From Clostridiales bacterium (GTDB lineage Bacteria; Bacillota; Clostridia; Oscillospirales; Oscillospiraceae), in contig DPCD01000116.1 in assembly GCA_003516765.1 (NCBI GenBank), positions 1 through 7,887 of the forward strand: a stretch of 7,887 nt of DNA, given 5' to 3'. Under the pieces are notes generated by a model that made no database searches, was not told the origin of the DNA, and saw only the letters and a program-made list of their open reading frames with translations. Below, piece after piece: positions 1 to 6,151 of this stretch (the first letter of the stretch is position 1; every line of letters starts with the position of its first letter). Both the position numbers and the translations under genes were made by a program.

Positions 1-1356
1 TTGTGTCTGGCGCTTGTGATCTTTCTGCTGTGCGCCGCCGGGCACAAAGAAGGCGTGGAGGGCATTCATCTAAACTGGGTCGATAAGATTCCGCTTGACC
101 TGTATCTGGCGCTTGCGCTTGTCGTTGGTTCGTGCGCCTTGTTGCTCGGGATCGATGTGACAGGTGTTGACTTTGTTCCGGCTGTCATTTTGCTGGCTAT
201 CCTGCTGGCGCTTGCCGTGCTGCTCGTGATGAGCGTTCTGATGACGCTTTCAACGCGCTTCAAATCCGGCGCGTTCTGGAAAAACACGATCATTTTCTAT
301 ATCCTGCGCTTTCTTGCGCGCACGCTGCGGGCAATTGGAACCGGCATTTCCTACTGCGCAGTCCATCTGCCGCTCTACTGGCAGGCAGGTTTGATCTTCG
401 TGGGCATAAGCCTTGCCGAGCTGTTTGTCCTCGCGGCGTTCAGCCGCAGCGCGGTCGTCGTGATCTGGGTGATTGCAAAGCTTGCAGAAGCGCCGCTTCT
501 GGTCCTGCTTGCCGTCAGCCTGCAAAAGCTCAAATCCGGCGGCGAGGCACTCGCGGCAGGCAATCTCAACGCAAGCGTCGACCTGAACCATATGTACGGC
601 GTTCTGAAACACCACGGCGAGAACCTCAATTCCATCGCCCAGGGCATGCAGAAGGCGGTGCAGCAGCAGCTCAAATTCGAGCGCTTCCGCACAGACCTCA
701 TCACAAACGTTTCGCACGACATCAAAACGCCGCTGACCTCGATTGTAAACTACGTCGATCTTCTCAAGAAGGAGGACGTCCAGCCGGAGAAAGCCAAAGA
801 ATATATCGCCGTTCTCGACCGGCAGTCGGCAAGGCTCAAAAAACTGACCGAGGATCTGGTCGAGGCGTCCAAGGCATCGAGCGGCACGCTGCCGGTGCAT
901 CTGGAAGCGGTCGATGTGAACGTGCTTTTATCGCAGGTCTCGGGCGAATATCAGAGCCGGTTTGAGCTGTGCCGGCTCGAACCGATCGTCAAGCTCGCGC
1001 CGGAAAGCCCGCAGATTCTCGCGGACGGAAAGCTTCTGTGGCGGGTGTTTGATAATCTGCTCAGCAACATCTGCAAATACGCCATGCCCGGCACGCGCGT
1101 GTATTTTACCAGCGAGGTGCAATCTGACCGTGTGCAGATCAGCTTCAAAAACATCTCCAATTATCCGCTTGATATCACGGCAGACGAGCTGATGGAGCGC
1201 TTTGTGCGCGGCGACTCGTCCCGCTCCACGGAAGGAAGCGGTCTCGGTCTTTCCATCGCGCAGAGCCTGACAGGGCTCCAGAAGGGCAGCTTCGATCTCG
1301 TCGTCGATGGAGACCTGTTCAAGGCGAACATCTCCTTCCCGCTTCTGAACGTCTGA
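1..1356 (+). CDS. Sensor histidine kinase, 5'-truncated by the window edge
   Basis: Membrane-bound sensor kinase of a two-component system; the visible part is 451 codons. Hydrophobic segments lie at about residues 1-13, 34-50, 59-84, 127-147 and 150-173. A linker with an amphipathic, coiled-coil-like stretch follows (about 174-228). The dimerisation/phosphoacceptor domain has the H-box SHDIKTPLTS with phosphoacceptor His239. The ATP-binding domain shows an N-box (N352 and N356, followed by K359-Y360) and a glycine-rich GSGLGL at 412-417. A canonical DxGxG box is not evident; an FKNIS...ERFVRGDSSR stretch occupies that region, which I recall as common in a Firmicute kinase subfamily. The open frame runs to the first base, members of this type usually have more N-terminal membrane spans, and the TTG at position 1 has no visible RBS, so the true start is very likely upstream, probably next to a response regulator. 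The signal sensed cannot be told. A terminator follows, so psuK is a separate unit. Confidence 0.93.
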   Translation: MCLALVIFLLCAAGHKEGVEGIHLNWVDKIPLDLYLALALVVGSCALLLGIDVTGVDFVPAVILLAILLALAVLLVMSVLMTLSTRFKSGAFWKNTIIFYILRFLARTLRAIGTGISYCAVHLPLYWQAGLIFVGISLAELFVLAAFSRSAVVVIWVIAKLAEAPLLVLLAVSLQKLKSGGEALAAGNLNASVDLNHMYGVLKHHGENLNSIAQGMQKAVQQQLKFERFRTDLITNVSHDIKTPLTSIVNYVDLLKKEDVQPEKAKEYIAVLDRQSARLKKLTEDLVEASKASSGTLPVHLEAVDVNVLLSQVSGEYQSRFELCRLEPIVKLAPESPQILADGKLLWRVFDNLLSNICKYAMPGTRVYFTSEVQSDRVQISFKNISNYPLDITADELMERFVRGDSSRSTEGSGLGLSIAQSLTGLQKGSFDLVVDGDLFKANISFPLLNV

Positions 1357-1381
1357 TTTTTCCGATTTCTTTCCTCTTCCC

Positions 1382-1421
1382 GCGCCCCGGAGGTCCTTTG
1401 GATTTCCGGGGCGCAATTTTT
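1382..1421 (+). terminator. Rho-independent terminator after the histidine kinase gene
   Basis: A perfect 10-bp stem (GCGCCCCGGA at 1382-1391 pairing with 1405-1414) encloses a 13-nt loop and is followed by AA and five T (1417-1421). It begins 25 nt after the kinase stop. No T-run exists on the opposite side, so it acts on + strand transcripts only. It separates the kinase transcript from the psuK promoter just downstream. Confidence 0.9.
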
Positions 1422-1434
1422 CTGCTTTCCCCTC

Positions 1435-1462
1435 TTGACAAACAGACATCTTGTGCTATTAT
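1435..1462 (+). promoter_or_regulatory. Sigma-A-type promoter of the psuK-psuG operon
   Basis: A consensus -35 box TTGACA lies at 1435-1440. A -10 box TATTAT lies at 1457-1462, with a 16-bp spacer. The bases TGC immediately before the -10 box give an extended -10 (TGnTATNNT). This sits in an AT-rich island between the kinase terminator and psuK. The transcription start is expected near 1468-1470, giving a leader of about 36 nt, too short for a typical riboswitch. Confidence 0.85.
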
Positions 1463-1475
1463 AAACATATGCTTA
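1462..1475. promoter_or_regulatory. Candidate operator: imperfect palindrome at the psuK transcription start
   Basis: The 14-bp sequence TAAACATATGCTTA is symmetric at 12 of 14 positions around a central CATATG. It abuts the -10 box and covers the predicted transcription start, a usual place for a repressor site. An ATAAAC hexamer at 1461-1466 is also repeated directly at 1480-1485, 19 bp away (about two helical turns). Binding by the helix-turn-helix domain of the downstream kinase is inference only; in AT-rich DNA such symmetry can arise by chance. Confidence 0.35.
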
Positions 1476-1505
1476 GAAAATAAACTTTTGTCCGGTGGTG
1501 AAACC

Positions 1506-2606
1506 ATGACAGAACGCGAATCCGAAATTTTTCATATCATCCAGCAGAACCCTGCCATCTCCCAGAACGAGCTGGCAGCCAAGCTGAACCTCGCGCGCAG
1601 CTCCGTCGCCGTGCATATTGCCAATCTGCAGAAGAAGGGCTACATTCTCGGCAAAGGCTACATTGTCAACGAAAGCGCGTATGTCCTCGGCGTGGGCGCG
1701 GCGAACGTAGACATCCACGGCAGGTCCAAAAAGTCGATCGTCATGCACGACTCCAACCCCGGTCATATGAACACCTCTGCCGGCGGCGTGACGCGGAATG
1801 TCTGCGAAAACCTCTCGCGCCTCGGTGTGAGCGTCAAGCTCATTTCCGCCGTCGGCACCGACGTGTACGCAGATCAGATCCGCCGCGAGTGCCAGTCGGC
1901 TGGCATCGACATTTCCAACCTCTATGTCGCAGATGGACAAGCATCGTCCACCTACATGTCCATGATCGACGCGGACGGCGATATGTTTGTGGCGCTGTCC
2001 GACATGACGGTGCTGCAGGGACTGCCGCTGAGCTATTTAAGCTCCAAGCAGAGCCTGATCCGCGGCGCGCAGCTCGTGACCTGCGACCCCAGTTTGTCCG
2101 AAGAGGCGATCTGCCGTCTGCTCGATATCTGCGAGGGCGGACCTGACGTGTACGCAGACCCCGTCTCCACCGCCTACGCCAGAAAGCTTGCGCCCTACGT
2201 CGGCAAGTTCCACACCATCAAGCCCAACCGCATGGAGCTGGAAATTCTCGCCGGGCAGGAAATCAAAGACGAGCTGAGCCTGTATAACGCCTGCGAAGTG
2301 GTTCTGAACAAGGGTCTGCACCGCATCTTCGTCAGCCTCGGCACCGAAGGATGCCTGTACATGGACCAGGAGGGCCGCATGCTGCGCCGCAAGCTCAAGC
2401 CCTGCGAGCACATGGTCAACGCCACCGGCGCGGGCGACGCCTTCACCGCCGCGATGATCTACGCAACGCTCGAGCAGCTTCCCATCGAGTCCGTCATGGA
2501 CTACGCCATGGCAGCAGGCATCGCTGCCATCGGTCACGAAAGAACCATCAACCCCCAGATGAGCATTTCGCTTCTGGAATCTATACTAAAGGAGTACAAA
2601 CAATGA
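1506..2606 (+). CDS. psuK: Pseudouridine kinase with N-terminal winged-helix DNA-binding domain (PfkB family)
   Basis: Cytoplasmic kinase predicted to convert pseudouridine and ATP to pseudouridine 5'-phosphate. The protein has 366 residues. Residues 1 to about 55 form a winged-helix/MarR-AsnC-like domain (recognition-helix region around NELAAKLNLARSSVAVHI, wing around KKGYILGKGYIV). A PfkB/ribokinase fold follows. Its first signature, about residues 91-107 (SAGGVTRNVCENLSRLG), includes the GG of the sugar site. The second, NATGAGDAF at 305-313, carries the anion hole GAG and the catalytic base Asp311. Plain PsuK such as that of E. coli is about 313 residues and lacks the DNA-binding part. 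The frame is open upstream to 1398, but that runs through the terminator and promoter; ATG 1506 has a GGTGG (1494-1498) 7 nt before it and starts exactly at the winged helix. The adjacent psuG fixes pseudouridine as the probable substrate; on sequence alone another nucleoside or sugar would be possible. Autoregulation is inferred from the fusion and the upstream palindrome. Confidence 0.88.
   Translation: MTERESEIFHIIQQNPAISQNELAAKLNLARSSVAVHIANLQKKGYILGKGYIVNESAYVLGVGAANVDIHGRSKKSIVMHDSNPGHMNTSAGGVTRNVCENLSRLGVSVKLISAVGTDVYADQIRRECQSAGIDISNLYVADGQASSTYMSMIDADGDMFVALSDMTVLQGLPLSYLSSKQSLIRGAQLVTCDPSLSEEAICRLLDICEGGPDVYADPVSTAYARKLAPYVGKFHTIKPNRMELEILAGQEIKDELSLYNACEVVLNKGLHRIFVSLGTEGCLYMDQEGRMLRRKLKPCEHMVNATGAGDAFTAAMIYATLEQLPIESVMDYAMAAGIAAIGHERTINPQMSISLLESILKEYKQ
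2588..2594 (+). promoter_or_regulatory. Ribosome binding site of psuG, inside the end of psuK
   Basis: AAAGGAG lies 8 nt before ATG 2603, within the last codons of psuK. It decides the psuG start and, with the ATGA stop/start overlap, indicates translational coupling and near-equal expression of the two enzymes. Confidence 0.85.
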
Positions 2607-3520
2607 ATCTGCATGATTATCTGTCCGTTGCACCGGAAATCGCCGAAGCGCTTGCAGCAGGCAAGCCTGTTGTTGCTCTGGAATCCACCATTCTCAGCCA
2701 CGGCATGCCGTATCCGGAGAATGTCGAATTTGCCCACAAGGTAGAAAAAATCGTCCGTGAAGAGGGCGCTATCCCCGCAACGACCGCTATCATCGGCGGC
2801 AAGCTGAAGGTCGGTCTGAACGACGAAGAGCTGCTGACCATGTGCAAGGCGGAGAACGTCGGTAAGGTCAGCCGCCGCGACGTTGCCGTGTATCTTGCCA
2901 CCGGTCAGACCGGCGCAACGACCGTCGCAACGACCATGATCATTGCCAGCCTCGCCGGCATCCGCTTCTTCGCAACCGGCGGCATCGGCGGCGTGCATCG
3001 CGGCGCAGAGAAGACCATGGACATCTCCGCCGACCTGCAGGAGCTTGCCAACACGCCTGTCTGCGTCGTCTGCGCGGGCGCAAAGAGCATTCTGGACCTC
3101 GGTCTGACGCTCGAGTACCTCGAGACCTACGGCGTGCCGGTTCTCGGTCTTCGCACCGACGAGCTGCCCGCATTCTACTGCCGCACCTCCGGCTACAAGC
3201 TGGACTACAACTGCCAGGATGAAGAGACCGTGGCAAAGATCATGAAGACCAAGTGGGACGTGGGTCTCAAGGGCGGCGCCGTCGTCGGCAACCCCATCCT
3301 CGAGCAGTATGCGATGGACCCCGATTACATGAACAAGATCATCGATCAGGCAGTCGCACAGGCAAACGCCGAGCATATCCACGGCAAGGCAATCACGCCG
3401 TTCCTGCTTGCGCACATCAAGGACATGACCGGCGGCAGCTCGTTCGCAGCAAACCTCGAGCTTGCCTACAACAACGCCCGCGCCTGCTCCAAGATCGCCT
3501 GCGCCTACGCGAAGCTGTAA
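2603..3520 (+). CDS. psuG: Pseudouridine-5'-phosphate glycosidase
   Basis: Cleaves the C-C glycosidic bond of pseudouridine 5'-phosphate to give uracil and ribose 5-phosphate, the second and final step of pseudouridine breakdown; cytoplasmic and metal-dependent. The 305 residues are close to the E. coli length (about 312). Recognisable blocks are VALESTILSHGMPYP (24-38), ATGGIGGVHRGAE (124-136), CAGAKSILDLG (157-167) and the C-terminal GGSSFAANLELAYNNA. The catalytic set described for E. coli PsuG (Glu31, metal-binding Asp149, the ribose-adduct Lys166 and Asn289) corresponds to Glu27, Asp144, Lys161 and Asn284 here at a constant offset of 4-5, so the enzyme looks intact. The start codon overlaps the psuK stop by 4 nt (ATGA) with a good RBS. 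The frame is open further upstream, but that part is out-of-frame psuK sequence. No nucleoside transporter is present in the operon as seen; uptake must be encoded elsewhere, or the pathway recycles internal RNA breakdown products. Confidence 0.97.
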   Translation: MNLHDYLSVAPEIAEALAAGKPVVALESTILSHGMPYPENVEFAHKVEKIVREEGAIPATTAIIGGKLKVGLNDEELLTMCKAENVGKVSRRDVAVYLATGQTGATTVATTMIIASLAGIRFFATGGIGGVHRGAEKTMDISADLQELANTPVCVVCAGAKSILDLGLTLEYLETYGVPVLGLRTDELPAFYCRTSGYKLDYNCQDEETVAKIMKTKWDVGLKGGAVVGNPILEQYAMDPDYMNKIIDQAVAQANAEHIHGKAITPFLLAHIKDMTGGSSFAANLELAYNNARACSKIACAYAKL

Positions 3521-3543
3521 GATTCTGTTTTTCATACGCAAAC

Positions 3544-3577
3544 CGCCCCGGAAACATCGTTTCCGGGGCGATTTTTT
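3544..3577 (+). terminator. Rho-independent terminator of the psuK-psuG operon
   Basis: A perfect 12-bp stem (CGCCCCGGAAAC at 3544-3555 with its complement at 3559-3570) has a 3-nt loop and is followed by A and six T (3572-3577). It starts 23 nt after the psuG stop. Its last T is the final base of the convergent galT stop codon, so the two genes share this 56-bp gap. Read on the - strand the hairpin directly follows galT but has no proper T-run after it, so it would terminate galT less efficiently. Confidence 0.92.
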
Positions 3578-5085
3578 CAGCCTTCTCTGACACAGTCGAG
3601 GAATTTGTGAAGGTGTTCTCTTCCCTCCGGCGTCGGCTTGTAGACGCCCGCGCACTCCAAGACCTGCGCAAAGACCTGTCCGATCTCGAACTTGATAATG
3701 TCTTCCGCGGTGTCGGCGTTAAATTCCGGATGGCGCTTCATAAAGCCCTCTGCCCAATCGGCGTGCTTCGCCAGCTCGTCGTTGGCGCGAAGATCTTCGC
3801 CGTTCAGAAGCGCCGTCTTGAGGTCCGCCATCTCCTTTTTGAGCCGCCCGGGCAGCACCGCCAGACCCATGACTTCGATCAGGCCGATGTTTTCCTTCTT
3901 GATGTGGTGCAGCTCTTCATGCGGATGGTAGAGTCCCATCGGGTGTTCCGGTGTGGTCAGGTTGTTCCGTAAGACCAAATCCAGCTCATACTTGCCGCTG
4001 CGCATCCGCGCAATCGGCGTGATCGTGTTGTGCGGCTCGCCGTCTGTCTCGGCGAAGATCATTGCGTCGGGGTCGGAATACTTGCGCCACTTCGCCAGAA
4101 TCTTTCCTGCCAGCTCGCAGAGCTGCGTTTTGTCGCTGGAGTTCAGACGCAGCACCGTCATCGGGTATTTCACGACGCAGCAGTCCACATCCTCGAAGCC
4201 CGGAACTTCAAAGCCGAACTCTTTTTCAGCCTTCTCCATCGGGAAGATATGGTGTCCGCCCTGGAAATGCTCGTGTGCCAGAATGCTGCCGCCCACGATG
4301 GGCAGGTCCGCGTTACTGCCGAGGAAGTAGTGCGGGAACTGCTCGACAAACGAAAACAGCTTGTCGAATGCCGAGCGGTCAATGACCATCGGCGTGTGCT
4401 GGGTGTTCATGACGATCGCGTGTTCATTGTAATAGACGTAGGGCGAATACTGGAAACCCCACAGCTGCCCGTTGACCGTGACCGGCATGACGCGGAGATT
4501 CTGCCGCGCCGGGTGCGAGATTGTGCCGGCGTAGCCGACGTTTTCGACGCAGAGCAGGCACTTCGGGTACCCGGACGCCTTTTTCAGCTTCGCCGCCGCG
4601 ATGTCGCGCGGGTCTTTTTCGGGCTTGGAGAGGTTGATGGAAATTTCGAGTTCACCGTACTTCGTCTCCGTCGTCCAGTGCTCGTCCTTTGCGATGCGGT
4701 CGCGGCGGATATAGTTACAATCCTGACTCAGCTTATAGAAGTAGTCGGTCGCCGTTTTCGGTGATTCTGCGTAGAGTGACCAGAATTTGCGCACGACCTC
4801 GGACGGGCGCGGGGTCACGCAGCCCATGAGCCGCGTGTCAAACAGGTCGCGCTCGGCAATCGTGTCATGGATTTGCTCGTTTTCGGCTGCATAGTCGCAC
4901 AGAACATTCAGACATTCCGGAAACTCATAGCGTTCTTTCTGCTTTTCGTAGCTTTCCAGCTTCAGCTCTGTCAGCAGGCTGTTCCGCGCGAACGTCTCAT
5001 CCAGCGGGTGCAGCAGCTCGCAGTCCTTCGCATAGCGCAGCAGCGAGTCCAGCGCCGCCCAGACTGTTTCAGTCTTCATAGCCAT
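3577..5085 (-). CDS. galT: UDP-glucose--hexose-1-phosphate uridylyltransferase (class II GalT)
   Basis: Leloir-pathway transferase: galactose 1-phosphate plus UDP-glucose gives glucose 1-phosphate plus UDP-galactose, in the cytoplasm. The 502 residues match the long Firmicute-type GalT (about 500), not the E. coli class (about 350). Key blocks are SHPARQNLRVMPV (190-202), the YNEHAIVMN region (219-227), SNADLPIVGGSILAHEHFQGG (257-277), which contains the probable active-site His region HEHFQGGHH (271-279), and MGLYHPHEELHHIKKENIGLIEV (383-405). The frame is open to 5133, but the chosen ATG (5085, MAMKTETVW) lies 7 nt after AAGGAG; the next in-frame ATG (5079) is spaced 13 nt and is a possible alternative. 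Either start overlaps galE, by 17 or 11 nt, consistent with translational coupling. No galactokinase gene is visible in the window. Its 3' end runs into the hairpin shared with psuG. Confidence 0.95.
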   Translation of the reverse strand: MAMKTETVWAALDSLLRYAKDCELLHPLDETFARNSLLTELKLESYEKQKERYEFPECLNVLCDYAAENEQIHDTIAERDLFDTRLMGCVTPRPSEVVRKFWSLYAESPKTATDYFYKLSQDCNYIRRDRIAKDEHWTTETKYGELEISINLSKPEKDPRDIAAAKLKKASGYPKCLLCVENVGYAGTISHPARQNLRVMPVTVNGQLWGFQYSPYVYYNEHAIVMNTQHTPMVIDRSAFDKLFSFVEQFPHYFLGSNADLPIVGGSILAHEHFQGGHHIFPMEKAEKEFGFEVPGFEDVDCCVVKYPMTVLRLNSSDKTQLCELAGKILAKWRKYSDPDAMIFAETDGEPHNTITPIARMRSGKYELDLVLRNNLTTPEHPMGLYHPHEELHHIKKENIGLIEVMGLAVLPGRLKKEMADLKTALLNGEDLRANDELAKHADWAEGFMKRHPEFNADTAEDIIKFEIGQVFAQVLECAGVYKPTPEGREHLHKFLDCVREG

Positions 5086-6061
5086 GCGGATGCTCCTTGT
5101 GCCAGTTCCACGCAGAACCGATGATCGTCTCAATATCGTCGTACTTCGGCTTCCAGCCGAGAACTAGCTTTGCTTTTTCGGAGGACGCAACGAGCTGCGC
5201 CGGATCGCCCGCACGCCGCGCCGCCATTTCGCACTTGATGGGCTTGCCGACGACCTTTTCCGCGGTGTCGATGATCTCCTTAACCGTGAAGCCGACGCCG
5301 TTGCCGAGGTTGAAAACGTTATTTTCGCCGCCGTTCATCAGGTATTCGGCAGCTAAGATGTGCGCGGACGCGAGATCGGTGACGTGGATGTAGTCGCGGA
5401 CGCAGGTGCCGTCGCGCGTGGGATAATCGTCCCCGAAAATGGACACATGATCGCGCTGCCCGTTCGGAACCTGAAGGACGATGGGAATGAGGTGCGTCTC
5501 GGGGTTATGCGCCTCGCCGATCTTGCCGGACATATGCGCGCCGCAGGCGTTGAAGTAGCGCAGCGCGACAAAGTGAATGCCGTGCGCGACAGACGCCCAA
5601 TAGAACATCCGCTCCATCGCCAGCTTCGTGTCGCCGTAGCAGTTTGTCGGGTGCGTCGGGTCGGTCTCGAGAATCGGCACGCGCTCCGGCTCGCCATACG
5701 TTGCGGCGGTCGAGGAGAAGACGATGTACTTGAAACCATGCTCAATCATGCTCTGGAGCATCGTCCGCGTACCGCCGAGGTTATTATCATAATACTTGAG
5801 GGGATTTACCATGCTCTCGCCGACCTGCGAATTCGCCGCGAAGTGGATGACCGCGTCAATTTTCTCAGACGAGAACACATGATCGCAGAATTCCTTGTTC
5901 CGAATATCGCCCTCGTAGAAGCGCGCCTTCGGATGGACGGCTTTGCGGAAACCGGTCTCCAGATTGTCCACCACGACCACGTCATAGCCGTTGTCGATCA
6001 GTTCATACACGGTGTGGCTGCCGATGTAACCAGCGCCGCCTAATACCAGAATAGTTTTCAT
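5069..6061 (-). CDS. galE: UDP-glucose 4-epimerase
   Basis: NAD-dependent interconversion of UDP-galactose and UDP-glucose, closing the Leloir cycle with GalT and also supplying UDP-galactose for cell-surface polymers. The protein has 330 residues, normal for the family (about 330-340). It is an extended short-chain dehydrogenase with the Rossmann motif GGAGYIG (8-14), the acidic end of the second strand at VVDNLE (31-36), FSSTAATYGEP (115-125) holding the Ser/Thr of the catalytic triad, and the YxxxK pair Tyr142/Lys146. The motifs ALRYFNACGAH and RDYIHVTDLA are typical of GalE. ATG 6061 is preceded by GAGG at 7 nt and begins exactly at the Rossmann strand. A transcription terminator-like hairpin ends just 18 nt upstream, which leaves little room for a separate promoter; galE is therefore either read through from mglC or driven from a promoter inside or just after mglC. 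Confidence 0.97.
   Translation of the reverse strand: MKTILVLGGAGYIGSHTVYELIDNGYDVVVVDNLETGFRKAVHPKARFYEGDIRNKEFCDHVFSSEKIDAVIHFAANSQVGESMVNPLKYYDNNLGGTRTMLQSMIEHGFKYIVFSSTAATYGEPERVPILETDPTHPTNCYGDTKLAMERMFYWASVAHGIHFVALRYFNACGAHMSGKIGEAHNPETHLIPIVLQVPNGQRDHVSIFGDDYPTRDGTCVRDYIHVTDLASAHILAAEYLMNGGENNVFNLGNGVGFTVKEIIDTAEKVVGKPIKCEMAARRAGDPAQLVASSEKAKLVLGWKPKYDDIETIIGSAWNWHKEHPHGYED
5093..5098 (-). promoter_or_regulatory. Ribosome binding site of galT, inside galE
   Basis: The - strand reads AAGGAG, 7 nt before ATG 5085 and 13 nt before ATG 5079. It lies within the last ten codons of galE and supports the earlier of the two start codons. Confidence 0.8.
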
Positions 6062-6079
6062 AGAAATACCTCTTTTCTC

Positions 6080-6113
6080 AAAAAACGGAGGCAGATGCGC
6101 ACACCTGCCTCCG
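6080..6113 (-). terminator. Intercistronic terminator-like hairpin between mglC and galE
   Basis: Read on the - strand, CGGAGGCAG and CTGCCTCCG form a perfect 9-bp stem (positions 6113-6105 and 6094-6086) around a 10-nt loop, which can add two pairs beyond one mismatch. Six T follow immediately (6085-6080). It begins 38 nt after the mglC stop and ends 18 nt before the galE ATG. I see no good -35/-10 pair in the 38 nt between the mglC stop and the stem. It may end most mgl transcripts and set a lower galE-galT level by partial read-through. Confidence 0.85.
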
Positions 6114-6151
6114 CAATACGTTAAGATTGCCTGTCCGGCAGACGCACAGAA

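Noticed and set aside
250..900. Open frame of 216 codons on the - strand opposite the histidine kinase
   Set aside because: It is antisense to clear kinase motifs and has no domain or RBS.
1398..1505. N-terminal extension of psuK by 36 codons
   Set aside because: It would be translated through the kinase terminator and the psuK promoter; ATG 1506 has an RBS and starts the winged helix.
1470..1505. Riboswitch in the psuK leader
   Set aside because: The predicted leader is only about 36 nt with no stable stem, too short for known classes.
2534..3655. Open frame of 373 codons on the - strand opposite psuG
   Set aside because: It is antisense to an unmistakable psuG and reads through its terminator. 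Its Cys-, Gly- and Val-rich sequence shows no domain, and long antisense frames are expected in GC-rich codon-biased genes.
3253..4764. Two + strand frames (239 and 244 codons) over the end of psuG and over galT
   Set aside because: The first is out-of-frame psuG running through the terminator into antisense galT; the second lies wholly antisense to galT. Neither has family features.
5086..5133. N-terminal extension of galT by 16 codons
   Set aside because: The extra residues are out-of-frame galE sequence and an AAGGAG sits 7 nt before ATG 5085.
5360..6043. Open frame of 227 codons on the + strand opposite galE
   Set aside because: It mirrors galE codons, has no recognisable motif or RBS, and galE is certain.
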